A program made the translations under genes and the position numbers. The notes under the pieces are model-generated. The model saw only the letters and a list, made by a program, of their open reading frames with translations. It was not told the origin of the DNA and did not search any database. From assembly GCF_047275745.1 (NCBI RefSeq), contig NZ_JBKQWU010000015.1, positions 1-64,000 on the forward strand: a stretch of 64,000 nucleotides of DNA. Direction: 5' to 3'. This document shows, in pieces, positions 15,867 to 23,970 of the stretch. Position 1 is the stretch's first letter. Every line of letters starts with the position of its first letter. This DNA comes from Amaricoccus sp047275745. GTDB lineage: Bacteria > Pseudomonadota > Alphaproteobacteria > Rhodobacterales > Rhodobacteraceae.

Positions 15867-17945
15867 TCACCAGCCCGTCAGGCGCCCGGAGGCCGACAGG
15901 CCCCGGTTCCGCCCCGGGATCGCGCCGGTCGAGGCGAAGGTATCCTCATCCCGAGGGTCCTGTCCGCCGGCGCCATCATCAGCCTCCGCGGGCGCGAGCC
16001 GGTCCACCACCGCGGCGTTGACGGCGTAATCGCCGTCCTTCTCGATGATCGCCTCGCCGAAGTTCTTGTCGGACCAGGCGTTCAGCGATTGGCACACACC
16101 ACCCGGCGCGACCCTGTGCCGGCGCGCCAGGGCTTCGAACTCCAGTTCGGACCAGTGCTCCCTGCGGACCAGTTCGGCGGCGAGCCGCGCGGTGGCGGGA
16201 TCGAGGCCGGCGAGCCGGGAAGGGTCGATCGCCCGCGCCGGCCGCGGGCCAGCCGAGGTGGCGGATGGCGCGTCGGACGACGCACCGGGCGGCGGTGTCG
16301 ATGGCGGGCCGTCGAGGCTCACCGGATGCCGGCCACGCGCCTTCCGGATCGCCTCCATCCGGCGCCGAACCTCCGTCCAGTCGAGACCGACGATGCCGCT
16401 GGCGCGCCGCGCTTCACCCGCGGGCGCCCGGAACTCCACGCCGGCGGGCGCGGCGGGGCCCGCCGTTCGGCGCTCCCCCGTGCCGCGACCCCTCGTGTCT
16501 CCTCCGCGCGGGGTATCGGCCGCGGGTTTCGCCCGCTCCGATGGCGCGGCCATCGCACGGGCGATCGCGCTTCCAAGCGGGACGAGCCGCCCGCCATCGG
16601 CATCGGTGGCGATGTCCCGTTCGACCGCCGCGCCATGACCGAGCGACGACAGCGTGATGAGCTCGCCCGGGTCGAGAGGGCCGGCCGATTTCCGCGGATC
16701 GGGACTGATGCCGAAACCGAGGTGGGTCAGCGCGTCGGCGACATCGACAAGCCGCTCCGGCTCCGAAGGCACCGCCCGTCCGCCGTCGAGCCGGAACAGC
16801 AGATCCCCGAGCAGCGCATGGCCGCCCGCGCCGACGCGCTCCCGCGCCCAGGCGAGGAAGAGTTCGCTCTCCCGCGATGCGTGGTAGGGGCGAAGTCCGG
16901 CGGGCAGGAAGGCATAGGCGATGATCGAGCCACGCGCCGCCGGATTCTGCCCGAGAAACCGGCTCAGCCGTTCAAGCTCGTCCATCGCGCCATCCGCGAT
17001 CTCCTGTGCCACGGTCGGCGGATCGCGCAAGTCGGCGATATCGGGGAACGGCCCACCATAGGCGTCGAGATCGATCGGATGCTCGAACGCCCCGGCGGCG
17101 GAGCGGTAGACCGGCCGGAGCTCCTTCCAGAGCAGCCGGACCCGCAGCCCTTCGGGAAAGCGCTCGACGAAGCGCAGGCCGAAGAGCGCGCGGAAGTCGG
17201 CCGGGCACCGGGTCGCCGCCGTCCTGAGCTTCCGGTCACGATCGCAGGACCACCAGCTGAACAGCCATTCATGGGTGAGCGTGATCCCGTCCATGATCAT
17301 CGCGCCGACGGGAACCTTGAGCGCGAGCGGCAGGCCGAATTCGCCGGCGCCCGCCGGCGGCTCCACGAGATCGGGACGGCAGAGCACCACCCGGCCCGCA
17401 TCGATGAACCGGTCGAGCGCGATCCGCGCCATCGGGCTGTGCTCGACAACGCCCCGGAGGCGGAGGGCTTCGTCGAGGATCGTCTCGCGCTCTGCTTCGG
17501 AGGTGTCGTCATCGACGAAGAACCGCCGTTCGAGCCCCTGAAAATAGAGCAGCGCATAGCCGATGCCAAAGGCGCGGTCCTCGCGGCCCGTCGCGAGCCA
17601 GCGGAGATAGGCGCTGCGCGCCGCGGGCGACAGATCGGCGTAACGCGGCCATTCCGGCAGGCCCTGCCCCGCGATATCGGGTTGCGTCCGCGCCACGGGC
17701 AGCGTCGGGTCGATCCAGGAAGCGGTCGCCACGCCTTCCGCAGGCGGCGTTCCGACATGGATCATGCCCCCGACGGGCAGGCCCGCGATCATCAGGGGCT
17801 CGCCCCGCTCAAGCCATCCGTTGATCTCGGGCGCCGGGTTCACCCCGTCCGCCGTGACCGAGGGAGCCGCCGGACCGCGGCGTCGAAGGCGGAAAACCGC
17901 CGAGGCGATGATCAGGAGGGCGAGAACGATCGAGGACGCGATCAT
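15867..17945 (-). CDS. Membrane-anchored TerB_N / TerB_C domain protein
   Basis: This 692-residue protein starts with one membrane helix (residues 2-20) followed by an Arg-rich stop. A TerB_N domain follows (about 60-290; WIDPTLPVA, LSPAARSAYLRWLATGREDRAFGIGYALLYFQGLERR). Then come a helical region to about 470, a Pro/Gly/Arg-rich disordered linker, and a TerB_C domain in the last 120 residues (LAAELVRREHW, FGEAIIEKDGDYAVN). These domains occur in predicted stress or phage-response proteins and usually sit beside a helicase-type ATPase; none is here. A separate TerB core was not seen. GGAGG spaced 8 nt from the ATG at 17945 decides the start over a GTG six codons upstream. The function is unknown. 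Confidence 0.8.
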   Translation of the reverse strand: MIASSIVLALLIIASAVFRLRRRGPAAPSVTADGVNPAPEINGWLERGEPLMIAGLPVGGMIHVGTPPAEGVATASWIDPTLPVARTQPDIAGQGLPEWPRYADLSPAARSAYLRWLATGREDRAFGIGYALLYFQGLERRFFVDDDTSEAERETILDEALRLRGVVEHSPMARIALDRFIDAGRVVLCRPDLVEPPAGAGEFGLPLALKVPVGAMIMDGITLTHEWLFSWWSCDRDRKLRTAATRCPADFRALFGLRFVERFPEGLRVRLLWKELRPVYRSAAGAFEHPIDLDAYGGPFPDIADLRDPPTVAQEIADGAMDELERLSRFLGQNPAARGSIIAYAFLPAGLRPYHASRESELFLAWARERVGAGGHALLGDLLFRLDGGRAVPSEPERLVDVADALTHLGFGISPDPRKSAGPLDPGELITLSSLGHGAAVERDIATDADGGRLVPLGSAIARAMAAPSERAKPAADTPRGGDTRGRGTGERRTAGPAAPAGVEFRAPAGEARRASGIVGLDWTEVRRRMEAIRKARGRHPVSLDGPPSTPPPGASSDAPSATSAGPRPARAIDPSRLAGLDPATARLAAELVRREHWSELEFEALARRHRVAPGGVCQSLNAWSDKNFGEAIIEKDGDYAVNAAVVDRLAPAEADDGAGGQDPRDEDTFASTGAIPGRNRGLSASGRLTGW

Positions 17946-17963
17946 CGGCACTTCCTCCGCCAC

Positions 17964-18305
17964 GGTTGAACCACCACAGTGAAACTATTGAAATCAACCG
18001 GGAAAGCATCTATAGGTGACAATTGTGCCCGCGCGCGCCCTGAATCTTCATCGCGGGAACATATCGATTGTCCCTCCGGTTGCCAAGGCACCGGGGTTTT
18101 CTTCGTGGAGCATAGGCGGATCGGCGACCAACCGCCCAGTCGCCCGTTCCACCACCCGGCCCTCCGCCCATCGCAGCGCCCGCTACGTCGCCCATCGCGC
18201 CGCCCGACCCAGCGCCCGCCTGCCCGCGCCTCCCGGCCCGCGCCCGATCGCTCGGGGGCGGGCCGTGTTCCTCGCATCGCTGGGTCAGGGCACATGGCAC
18301 TCTCC
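17964..18305. other. 342-nt low-complexity gap with no convincing gene
   Basis: Between the TerB protein and the ABC protein the plus strand is strikingly C-rich from about 18120 to 18250, with runs such as GCCCGACCCAGCGCCCGCC. A Gly/Ala-rich 96-codon frame exists on the minus strand (18010-18300), but composition alone explains it. The part at 17970-18110 is much more AT-rich and probably holds the promoter of the TerB gene; I cannot place a clear box. Confidence 0.4.
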
Positions 18306-20078
18306 TCAGGCGGCCGGCGCCTTCTCCCGCGTCGGCACGCGGTCGGGCGGAGGCGAGGGCATGTCGGTGGCGGAGGCGACAAGCTTCACCACCCGGTCGT
18401 AGAGCCCGGTCGGCGTCCGCCGTTGCGATATGTTGAGTACCGCCGTCTCGCGGAGTTCCTCCGCGAGGATCGACAACAGCATTTCACGGTTGATCTCGTC
18501 GTGGGTGTCGAGCCCCTCGTCGCTGACCAGCCATTTCGGCCGGCCGAGGAGCAGGCGCGCATAGCCGAGCCTTTCCTGGTCGCCGAGACTGAGCTCATGC
18601 TCCCAGCGTGCCACCCTGTCGAGACTGTCCTCCATCTTCCCGAGCCCCACGCGCCGCAGGGCGACGCGCAGTTCCTCGTCCCCGGGCATCCGGCCATCGG
18701 TGCTGAGCGCCTCGCGAAGCGGGCCCATCGGCAGGAAGGGGCGCTGCGTCAGATAGGCGACCTCGCGGTCGGGGGGGACCACGATCCGGCCGGAGCCGGC
18801 GTTCCAGAGCCCGGCGATGGCGAGAAAGAAGCTCGTGCGCCCCGAGCCGGGCTGGCCGAGGATGAGCACGCGCTCGCCCTCCCCCACCTCGAGCCAGGGC
18901 AGTTCGAGGGAGGTGGTCCCGTGTCGCGTCTTCACGCGGACGGCGTCGAGCTCGAACCGGTCGGTCGGCCCCTCGCGGCGCTCGATCAGCCCGGCGGAGG
19001 CTTCCACCCGGTCGAGGTCGAGCAGCGCCTGGCGGAAGTTCATGACGCGCAGGAGCGTCGCGCGCCATTCGGCGATGGTGTCGGTATTGTCCACGAACCA
19101 GCGCAGCGACTGCTGCACCTGGTTGAACGCGCCGACCACCATCATCAATTCGCCGAAGGTCAGGCGCCCGGCGAAATAGCCCGGCGCCGCCACCACGATC
19201 GGAAAGACCAGCGCGACCCAGCCGTAGCTGGCCGTCACCCAGGTGAGGCGCGCGCGCGCGAAGGCGACCCGCCGCAGCATCCGCACGAGCGAGGCGAGAC
19301 TCGCCTCCAGCCCGCGCAGGCTGTCCGCCTCGCCATTGCTGAGCGCGATGCCCTCGGCGCGTTCCGAGCTTCGCACCAGCGCGATGCGGAACTCGGCCTC
19401 GCGGGAGTAGCGCTCGGCGCCGAGCGGCACGAGCCGCCGACCGACCCGCCAGGAGACGAGCGAACCAGAGAGGGCGTAGATGAGCGCGGCCCAGACCATG
19501 TAGCCGGGGATCTCCATGTCGCGACCCGCGATCGGGATGACCACGCCTTCGGAGAGAATCCAGAGCACGCCGATGAAGCTCAGGAGCAGGATCGAAGACT
19601 GCACGAGGCCGACGCTGAGATCGGCCGAGAGCTCCGTCAGATGCTGTGTGTCGGCCTGGATGCGCTGGTCGGGATTGACGCCGATCTCGCCCGCGCGGCT
19701 GATGCGCGCCGCCCGCTTGCGCGTCAGCCAGTTCTTCAGCAGGTCGCGTGTCGCGAGATCGCGAAGCCTGACCCGGATGAGCTGGTTGCAGCCGGTCTGG
19801 GCCACGTTCAGCACGAGAAGCGCGGCGGCGATCATCAGGAACACGCCGAGCTGCCGGAGGAACTCGTTGAAATCGCGCCGCTCGATCGCGTCGTAGAACG
19901 GCTGGTTCCACGCATTGAGCCGGACCTGCATCACCGCGGTCAGGATGATGACGATGACGATGATGACGGCGAGCAGGTAGAGGCTGTTCCGGCCGGGCGT
20001 CCGGTGTACCGCGCGAAGCAGGACGCTGACCTGATGGGTCACTCGGTTGTCGTAGGGGGCGATCGGCGCGTTCGGCAT
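18306..20078 (-). CDS. SbmA/YddA-type ABC transporter, fused membrane and ATP-binding domains
   Basis: This 590-residue half-transporter has an N-terminal membrane domain of the SbmA/BacA (ABC_membrane_2) type, with about six helices up to residue 330, including NAWNQPFYDAIERRDF and DNPDQRI-like VNPDQRIQAD. The nucleotide-binding domain covers about 370-575. Its motifs are unusual: Walker A reads GQPGSGRTS, with Arg where Lys is expected; the signature is LSLGDQERL instead of LSGGE; and Walker B is WLVSDEGLD. ATP hydrolysis may therefore be weak or lost. Homologues of this class include YddA and peptide or B12 transporters. It lies 138 nt downstream of the GH3 gene on the same strand, so it may share its transcript, but its substrate is unknown. 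Confidence 0.88.
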   Translation of the reverse strand: MPNAPIAPYDNRVTHQVSVLLRAVHRTPGRNSLYLLAVIIVIVIILTAVMQVRLNAWNQPFYDAIERRDFNEFLRQLGVFLMIAAALLVLNVAQTGCNQLIRVRLRDLATRDLLKNWLTRKRAARISRAGEIGVNPDQRIQADTQHLTELSADLSVGLVQSSILLLSFIGVLWILSEGVVIPIAGRDMEIPGYMVWAALIYALSGSLVSWRVGRRLVPLGAERYSREAEFRIALVRSSERAEGIALSNGEADSLRGLEASLASLVRMLRRVAFARARLTWVTASYGWVALVFPIVVAAPGYFAGRLTFGELMMVVGAFNQVQQSLRWFVDNTDTIAEWRATLLRVMNFRQALLDLDRVEASAGLIERREGPTDRFELDAVRVKTRHGTTSLELPWLEVGEGERVLILGQPGSGRTSFFLAIAGLWNAGSGRIVVPPDREVAYLTQRPFLPMGPLREALSTDGRMPGDEELRVALRRVGLGKMEDSLDRVARWEHELSLGDQERLGYARLLLGRPKWLVSDEGLDTHDEINREMLLSILAEELRETAVLNISQRRTPTGLYDRVVKLVASATDMPSPPPDRVPTREKAPAA

Positions 20079-20216
20079 GGGTCTGCACTGCCCTCTATGC
20101 GTAGTGGGCCACTATCGGGCAGGTCGTCGCGCCGGAACAGGCCAAGTCGGCATTCTCACGTCGATGCTTCGGCGCCCGTGTTCCCGCGGCAACGCATCCG
20201 CCGGGTTCTCGGAGAT

Positions 20217-22466
20217 CTACGGCACGAGGGTAAACGAAAGCACCCGCGGGTCCTCGCCGAAGCGCTCGATGGCGTCGAGCGCCTGGCCCTCGTGCTGGAC
20301 GAGGAACAGCCGGTCGGGATTGGCCGCCGGATCGCGATCGGGCCAGACCCGCCGGCCGCCCGCGGCCTCCCGCCCGTGTTTCGCCAGCATGTCGGCCGCG
20401 ACGGTGAAGGACAGCACCTCCGAGGCGCCGGGCTCGAGCGTGACCTGCCGGTGCGCGAGCCGCTCCAGGAGCCGCGGCGTCCGCTCCTCGCAGACCATGT
20501 CCTGGTAGTAGAGATGCACCGTCTCGGTGCCGCGGCGCTCGCCCGTGTTGGTCACGCGGACGCTGGCGGTGAGCGGCGTATCGCCCGAGGCGGACAGGCT
20601 CTGGCCGTCGAGCGCCCAGTCCGAGAGCGCAAAGCTCGTGTAGGAATAGCCCTCGCCGAAATGATAGGCGGCCGGCCAGCGCGCACCGAGGCCGAGATAG
20701 TAGGCGCACCAGTGATCGCGCTGCCGCCGCGCGGCCGAACCGCGCACCACCGGCACCGGCGGGCGGTCGATGCGCTCGCGCTGCGAGTCGAAACCCGAGG
20801 TGATGCCGTCGCCGATCGGCAGCCCGTGCGACAGGCGCGCGGTCGGCGCGCGGACGCCGGCGAGGATGTCGCCGATCGCATCGCCCGCGAAAGTGCCGAG
20901 ATGCGAGGTCCAGAAGATCGCGTCCGCCGCCGCCTCGATCCCGGCGGGGATATGGAGCGCGCGGCCCGCGGTCACGAAGACGATGAGCTTCGCCTCCGGA
21001 TTGGCGCGGCGCGTCTCCTCGACGAGACGGCGCTGCGGATACGGGAGCCGCGGATCGGCCAGCGCGGCGGATTCGCCGCTCCAGGAATGCGGCTCGCCGA
21101 GGAAGATGACGATATGGCTCGCCGCGCGCGCCAGTTTCTCCGCCTCCGTCGTCTCGCCCGGATCGGGGTCGCGGTCGTAGTCGCAGCCCCGCGCGTAGGT
21201 CGCCTCCGGCCAGTGCCGTCTTATCCCGGCGAGCGGCGTCGTCACGAGGTCGAGTCGATGGAACGCATGGCTCGAATAGGCGCCGAGCCAGTCCTCCGGG
21301 TCCTGCTCCGCGAGCGGCCCCAGCACGCAGACCCGCGCATCCTCCGGGATCGGCAGCGTGGCAGGGTCCGGCCGGGTCGGCCGCAGCATCACGACCGAGG
21401 CGGTGGCGAGGTCACGGTAGACCTCCGTCGGGCCGGCGAGCAGCGCCTGCTCATGCTCCGGCCCGGTGCCGAGAAACGGATCGTCGAGCAGGCCGAGCCG
21501 CTCCTTCAGCGTGAGCATCTCCGCCGCGCGGACCATCAGATCCTCTTCCGGGATACGGCCTTCCTCCACCAGCTCCGGCAGATGCAGCAGGTAGAGGAGC
21601 GAGCAGAGGTCGATATGCACGCCCCCCTCGGCGAAGGCGCGGTAGGCGGCTTCCTTCGGCCCCGCCGCGTAGCCGAAACCGCCGTAAAGCTCGTAGATCG
21701 CGTCGTAGTCGGATTCGATGATCGCGCCCGGCCCGGCGTTCGCCTTGGTGAGATCGCGCAGATACGGATCGGCATGGGCCGGGACGCCGTTGAGCGCCAC
21801 GAAACTCATCATCACGCCATCCGCGCCCGCCTCGAAACCGCCCGTATACCGCGTCATCACCGTATCGAGGAACTCCACCCGGCTAATAGGGAGCGCGGTA
21901 TAGTCGGGACCGGCGGTATACTGATAGGGGCCGAGATGCTTCAGGATCACCCCCACGCGGTCCTCGGCCGCGAGCCCCTCGGTGCTCGCCCGCGTCACCT
22001 CGCTCATGAACTTCGGGCAGGAAATGATGCCGCCCTCCTGCGTGCGGCCCTGCCGCTGCGCGAAGGCATAGTCGCAGGTGATGCGGATCAGCCGCACGCC
22101 GGCCTTGTTCGCGTCGATCGCCGCCTGTTCATGCGCGCGGCGCACGCGCTCCATGTCGAAACAGTAGAGCGGAAACGGGCCGACGAGATAGAAGCCCCGG
22201 CGCCCGTCGTCCTTGATCAGGAGCGGCGGATGGCCGTTCTCGACCGCGATCCGCTGCAATTCCCCGAGCCGGTCGCCGACCAGCCCGGACCCGCCGATCT
22301 CGCCCCGCGCCACGGCCTGCGCGATATCCTCGCCGGCGAGCGCCTGGTAGCGGCCGGGGTCGATCGAGGTCAGCTGTCCCGCGAGCTGCCGAAGCGACAT
22401 GCCGTCCGCGAGCGCCCAGGCGCGGTCCGTGATATGCGGGGGCTTGGAGAAGGTCCGGTGTGTCAT
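20217..22466 (-). CDS. Glycoside hydrolase family 3 beta-glucosidase-like enzyme
   Basis: This 749-residue protein has the three-part GH3 layout: an N-terminal TIM-barrel (about 15-330), an alpha/beta sandwich (about 370-600) and a C-terminal fibronectin-III-like domain (about 660-745). The likely nucleophile is the Asp of IIESDYDAIYELYGG, the usual SDW/SDY site. No signal peptide is present, so it should act in the cytoplasm. The ATG at 22466 follows AGGT with short spacing; the longer frame is not supported. It is divergent from the GH144-like gene and close to a GH94 gene. GH3 enzymes acting on sophoro-oligosaccharides accompany these families in other bacteria, which makes beta-1,2-glucosides a reasonable but untested substrate. 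Confidence 0.9.
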   Translation of the reverse strand: MTHRTFSKPPHITDRAWALADGMSLRQLAGQLTSIDPGRYQALAGEDIAQAVARGEIGGSGLVGDRLGELQRIAVENGHPPLLIKDDGRRGFYLVGPFPLYCFDMERVRRAHEQAAIDANKAGVRLIRITCDYAFAQRQGRTQEGGIISCPKFMSEVTRASTEGLAAEDRVGVILKHLGPYQYTAGPDYTALPISRVEFLDTVMTRYTGGFEAGADGVMMSFVALNGVPAHADPYLRDLTKANAGPGAIIESDYDAIYELYGGFGYAAGPKEAAYRAFAEGGVHIDLCSLLYLLHLPELVEEGRIPEEDLMVRAAEMLTLKERLGLLDDPFLGTGPEHEQALLAGPTEVYRDLATASVVMLRPTRPDPATLPIPEDARVCVLGPLAEQDPEDWLGAYSSHAFHRLDLVTTPLAGIRRHWPEATYARGCDYDRDPDPGETTEAEKLARAASHIVIFLGEPHSWSGESAALADPRLPYPQRRLVEETRRANPEAKLIVFVTAGRALHIPAGIEAAADAIFWTSHLGTFAGDAIGDILAGVRAPTARLSHGLPIGDGITSGFDSQRERIDRPPVPVVRGSAARRQRDHWCAYYLGLGARWPAAYHFGEGYSYTSFALSDWALDGQSLSASGDTPLTASVRVTNTGERRGTETVHLYYQDMVCEERTPRLLERLAHRQVTLEPGASEVLSFTVAADMLAKHGREAAGGRRVWPDRDPAANPDRLFLVQHEGQALDAIERFGEDPRVLSFTLVP

Positions 22467-22669
22467 CGCTACCTGCGGGAATTCTGAAAGGATACCGTGT
22501 GACGATAACCTCCAGGCTGAGCACGACAAGGGCGCTTCCACCCGGCGTCGGCCTTTGCGAGACTGGTCGGGGCCGCGGGGACCGGGCACGGGTATGGACA
22601 CACGCGCCCGGCATGACTGAACTGGCATGACTGAACTGGCGTGGAATGGACTGACGGGAGACGCGACGC

Positions 22670-23962
22670 ATGAACATCGGGACCAGGACGAGCCACCCCG
22701 CGGACCGGGCCGATTTGGACGACGATGCCCTGCTCGATCTCGTCCAGCGCCAGACGCTCCGGTATTTCTGGGATTTCGCGCATCCGGTCTCCGGCCTCGC
22801 CCGCGAGCGGAGCAACATCACGCCCCGCTACGGGCACGAGGCGGTGACGACGGGCGGCTCCGGCTTCGGCGTCATGGCGATCATCACGGGCGTCTCGCGC
22901 GGCTGGATCGACCGCGCCGAGGCGGCCGAGCGGCTCTGGACCATGACGAAATTCCTGGAGAAGGCCGATGCCTATCATGGCATCTGGCCGCATTTCCTCC
23001 ATGGCGAGACCGGACGGACCATCCCCTTCAGCCGCAAGGACGACGGCGGCGATCTGGTCGAGACCTCGTTTCTCCTGATGGGCCTGCTCTGCGCGCGCCA
23101 GTTCTTCGACGGAACGGACGCGACCGAAACCCGGCTGCGCGCGCTGATCGACTGGCTCTGGCGCGAGGCCGAATGGAGCTGGCACACGCAAGGCGGGCGG
23201 AACGTGCTCTACTGGCACTGGAGCCCGAACAACGGCTGGAGCATGAACCACGAGATCCGCGGCTGGAGCGAATGCCTGATCACCTATGTCCTGGCAGCTT
23301 CCGCGCCGCGCTACGCGGTCTCGCCCGAGATCTACCACCGGGGCTGGGCGGACGGGCGGCATTTCACCAACGGGCGGAGCTATCTCGGCACCACCCTGCC
23401 GCTCGGGCCGGACTGGGGCGGGCCGCTCTTCCTGTCGCAATACTCGTTTCTCGGGATCGACCCGCGCGGCCTCAGCGACCGCTACGCCGACTACTGGGAG
23501 CAGAACGTCGCCCATGCCGAGGTCAACCGCGCCTATTGCGTGGAGAACCCGCTCGGCTTCAAGGGCTACGGGGCCGATTGCTGGGGCCTCACCTCCTGCG
23601 ATGGTCCGCTGCACTATGACGGGCATTCGCCGACCAACGACCGGGGCGTGATCGCGCCCACGGCGGCGCTCGGCGCCTTTCCCTATACGCCCGAGGCGTC
23701 GATGCGCGCGCTCCAGCATTTCTACCACGATCTCGGCGACCGGCTCTGGAGCGACTACGGCTTCATCGATTCCTTCAGCGAGACCGCGGACTGGTACGCG
23801 CCCTCGCATCTCGCGATCGATCAGGGGCCGATCGTCGTCATGATCGAGAACGCCCGCTCCGGCCTCCTGTGGAAGCTCTTCATGAGTTGTCCGGAGGTCC
23901 GCGCAGGCCTCGGGCGGCTCGGCTTCGCGAGCCCGCATCTGACCGACGCCCTCGTGAGTTGA
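22670..23962 (+). CDS. GH144-like glucoamylase-fold protein, probable endo-beta-1,2-glucanase
   Basis: This 430-residue protein is an (alpha/alpha)6-barrel of the glycoamylase-like family (PF10091). Family blocks are LQRQTLRYFWDFAHP-like at about 25-40, SGFGVMAIITGVSRGWI, GDLVETSFLLMGLL, GGWSMNHEIRGWSEC-like, GPLFLSQYSFLGID, YGADCWGLTSCDGP and APTAALGAFPYTPE. GH144 enzymes of this fold cut beta-1,2-glucan internally; the same fold also occurs in cyclic beta-1,2-glucan synthase. No signal peptide is seen, whereas characterised GH144 glucanases are usually exported, so this one may process intracellular glucan. It is divergent from GH3 and converges on GH94 with eight bases between stops. The specific substrate is inferred from neighbours. 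Confidence 0.85.
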   Translation: MNIGTRTSHPADRADLDDDALLDLVQRQTLRYFWDFAHPVSGLARERSNITPRYGHEAVTTGGSGFGVMAIITGVSRGWIDRAEAAERLWTMTKFLEKADAYHGIWPHFLHGETGRTIPFSRKDDGGDLVETSFLLMGLLCARQFFDGTDATETRLRALIDWLWREAEWSWHTQGGRNVLYWHWSPNNGWSMNHEIRGWSECLITYVLAASAPRYAVSPEIYHRGWADGRHFTNGRSYLGTTLPLGPDWGGPLFLSQYSFLGIDPRGLSDRYADYWEQNVAHAEVNRAYCVENPLGFKGYGADCWGLTSCDGPLHYDGHSPTNDRGVIAPTAALGAFPYTPEASMRALQHFYHDLGDRLWSDYGFIDSFSETADWYAPSHLAIDQGPIVVMIENARSGLLWKLFMSCPEVRAGLGRLGFASPHLTDALVS

Positions 23963-23970
23963 GGCCCCGA

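Noticed and set aside
18010..18300. A Gly/Ala-rich 96-codon gene on the minus strand
   Set aside because: Composition of the C-rich stretch explains it; there is no ribosome site and no motif.
17979..22487. A 1502-codon open frame on the plus strand
   Set aside because: It is antisense to the ABC and GH3 genes, rich in Arg, His and Asp, without any motif. Such frames are normal opposite GC-rich genes.
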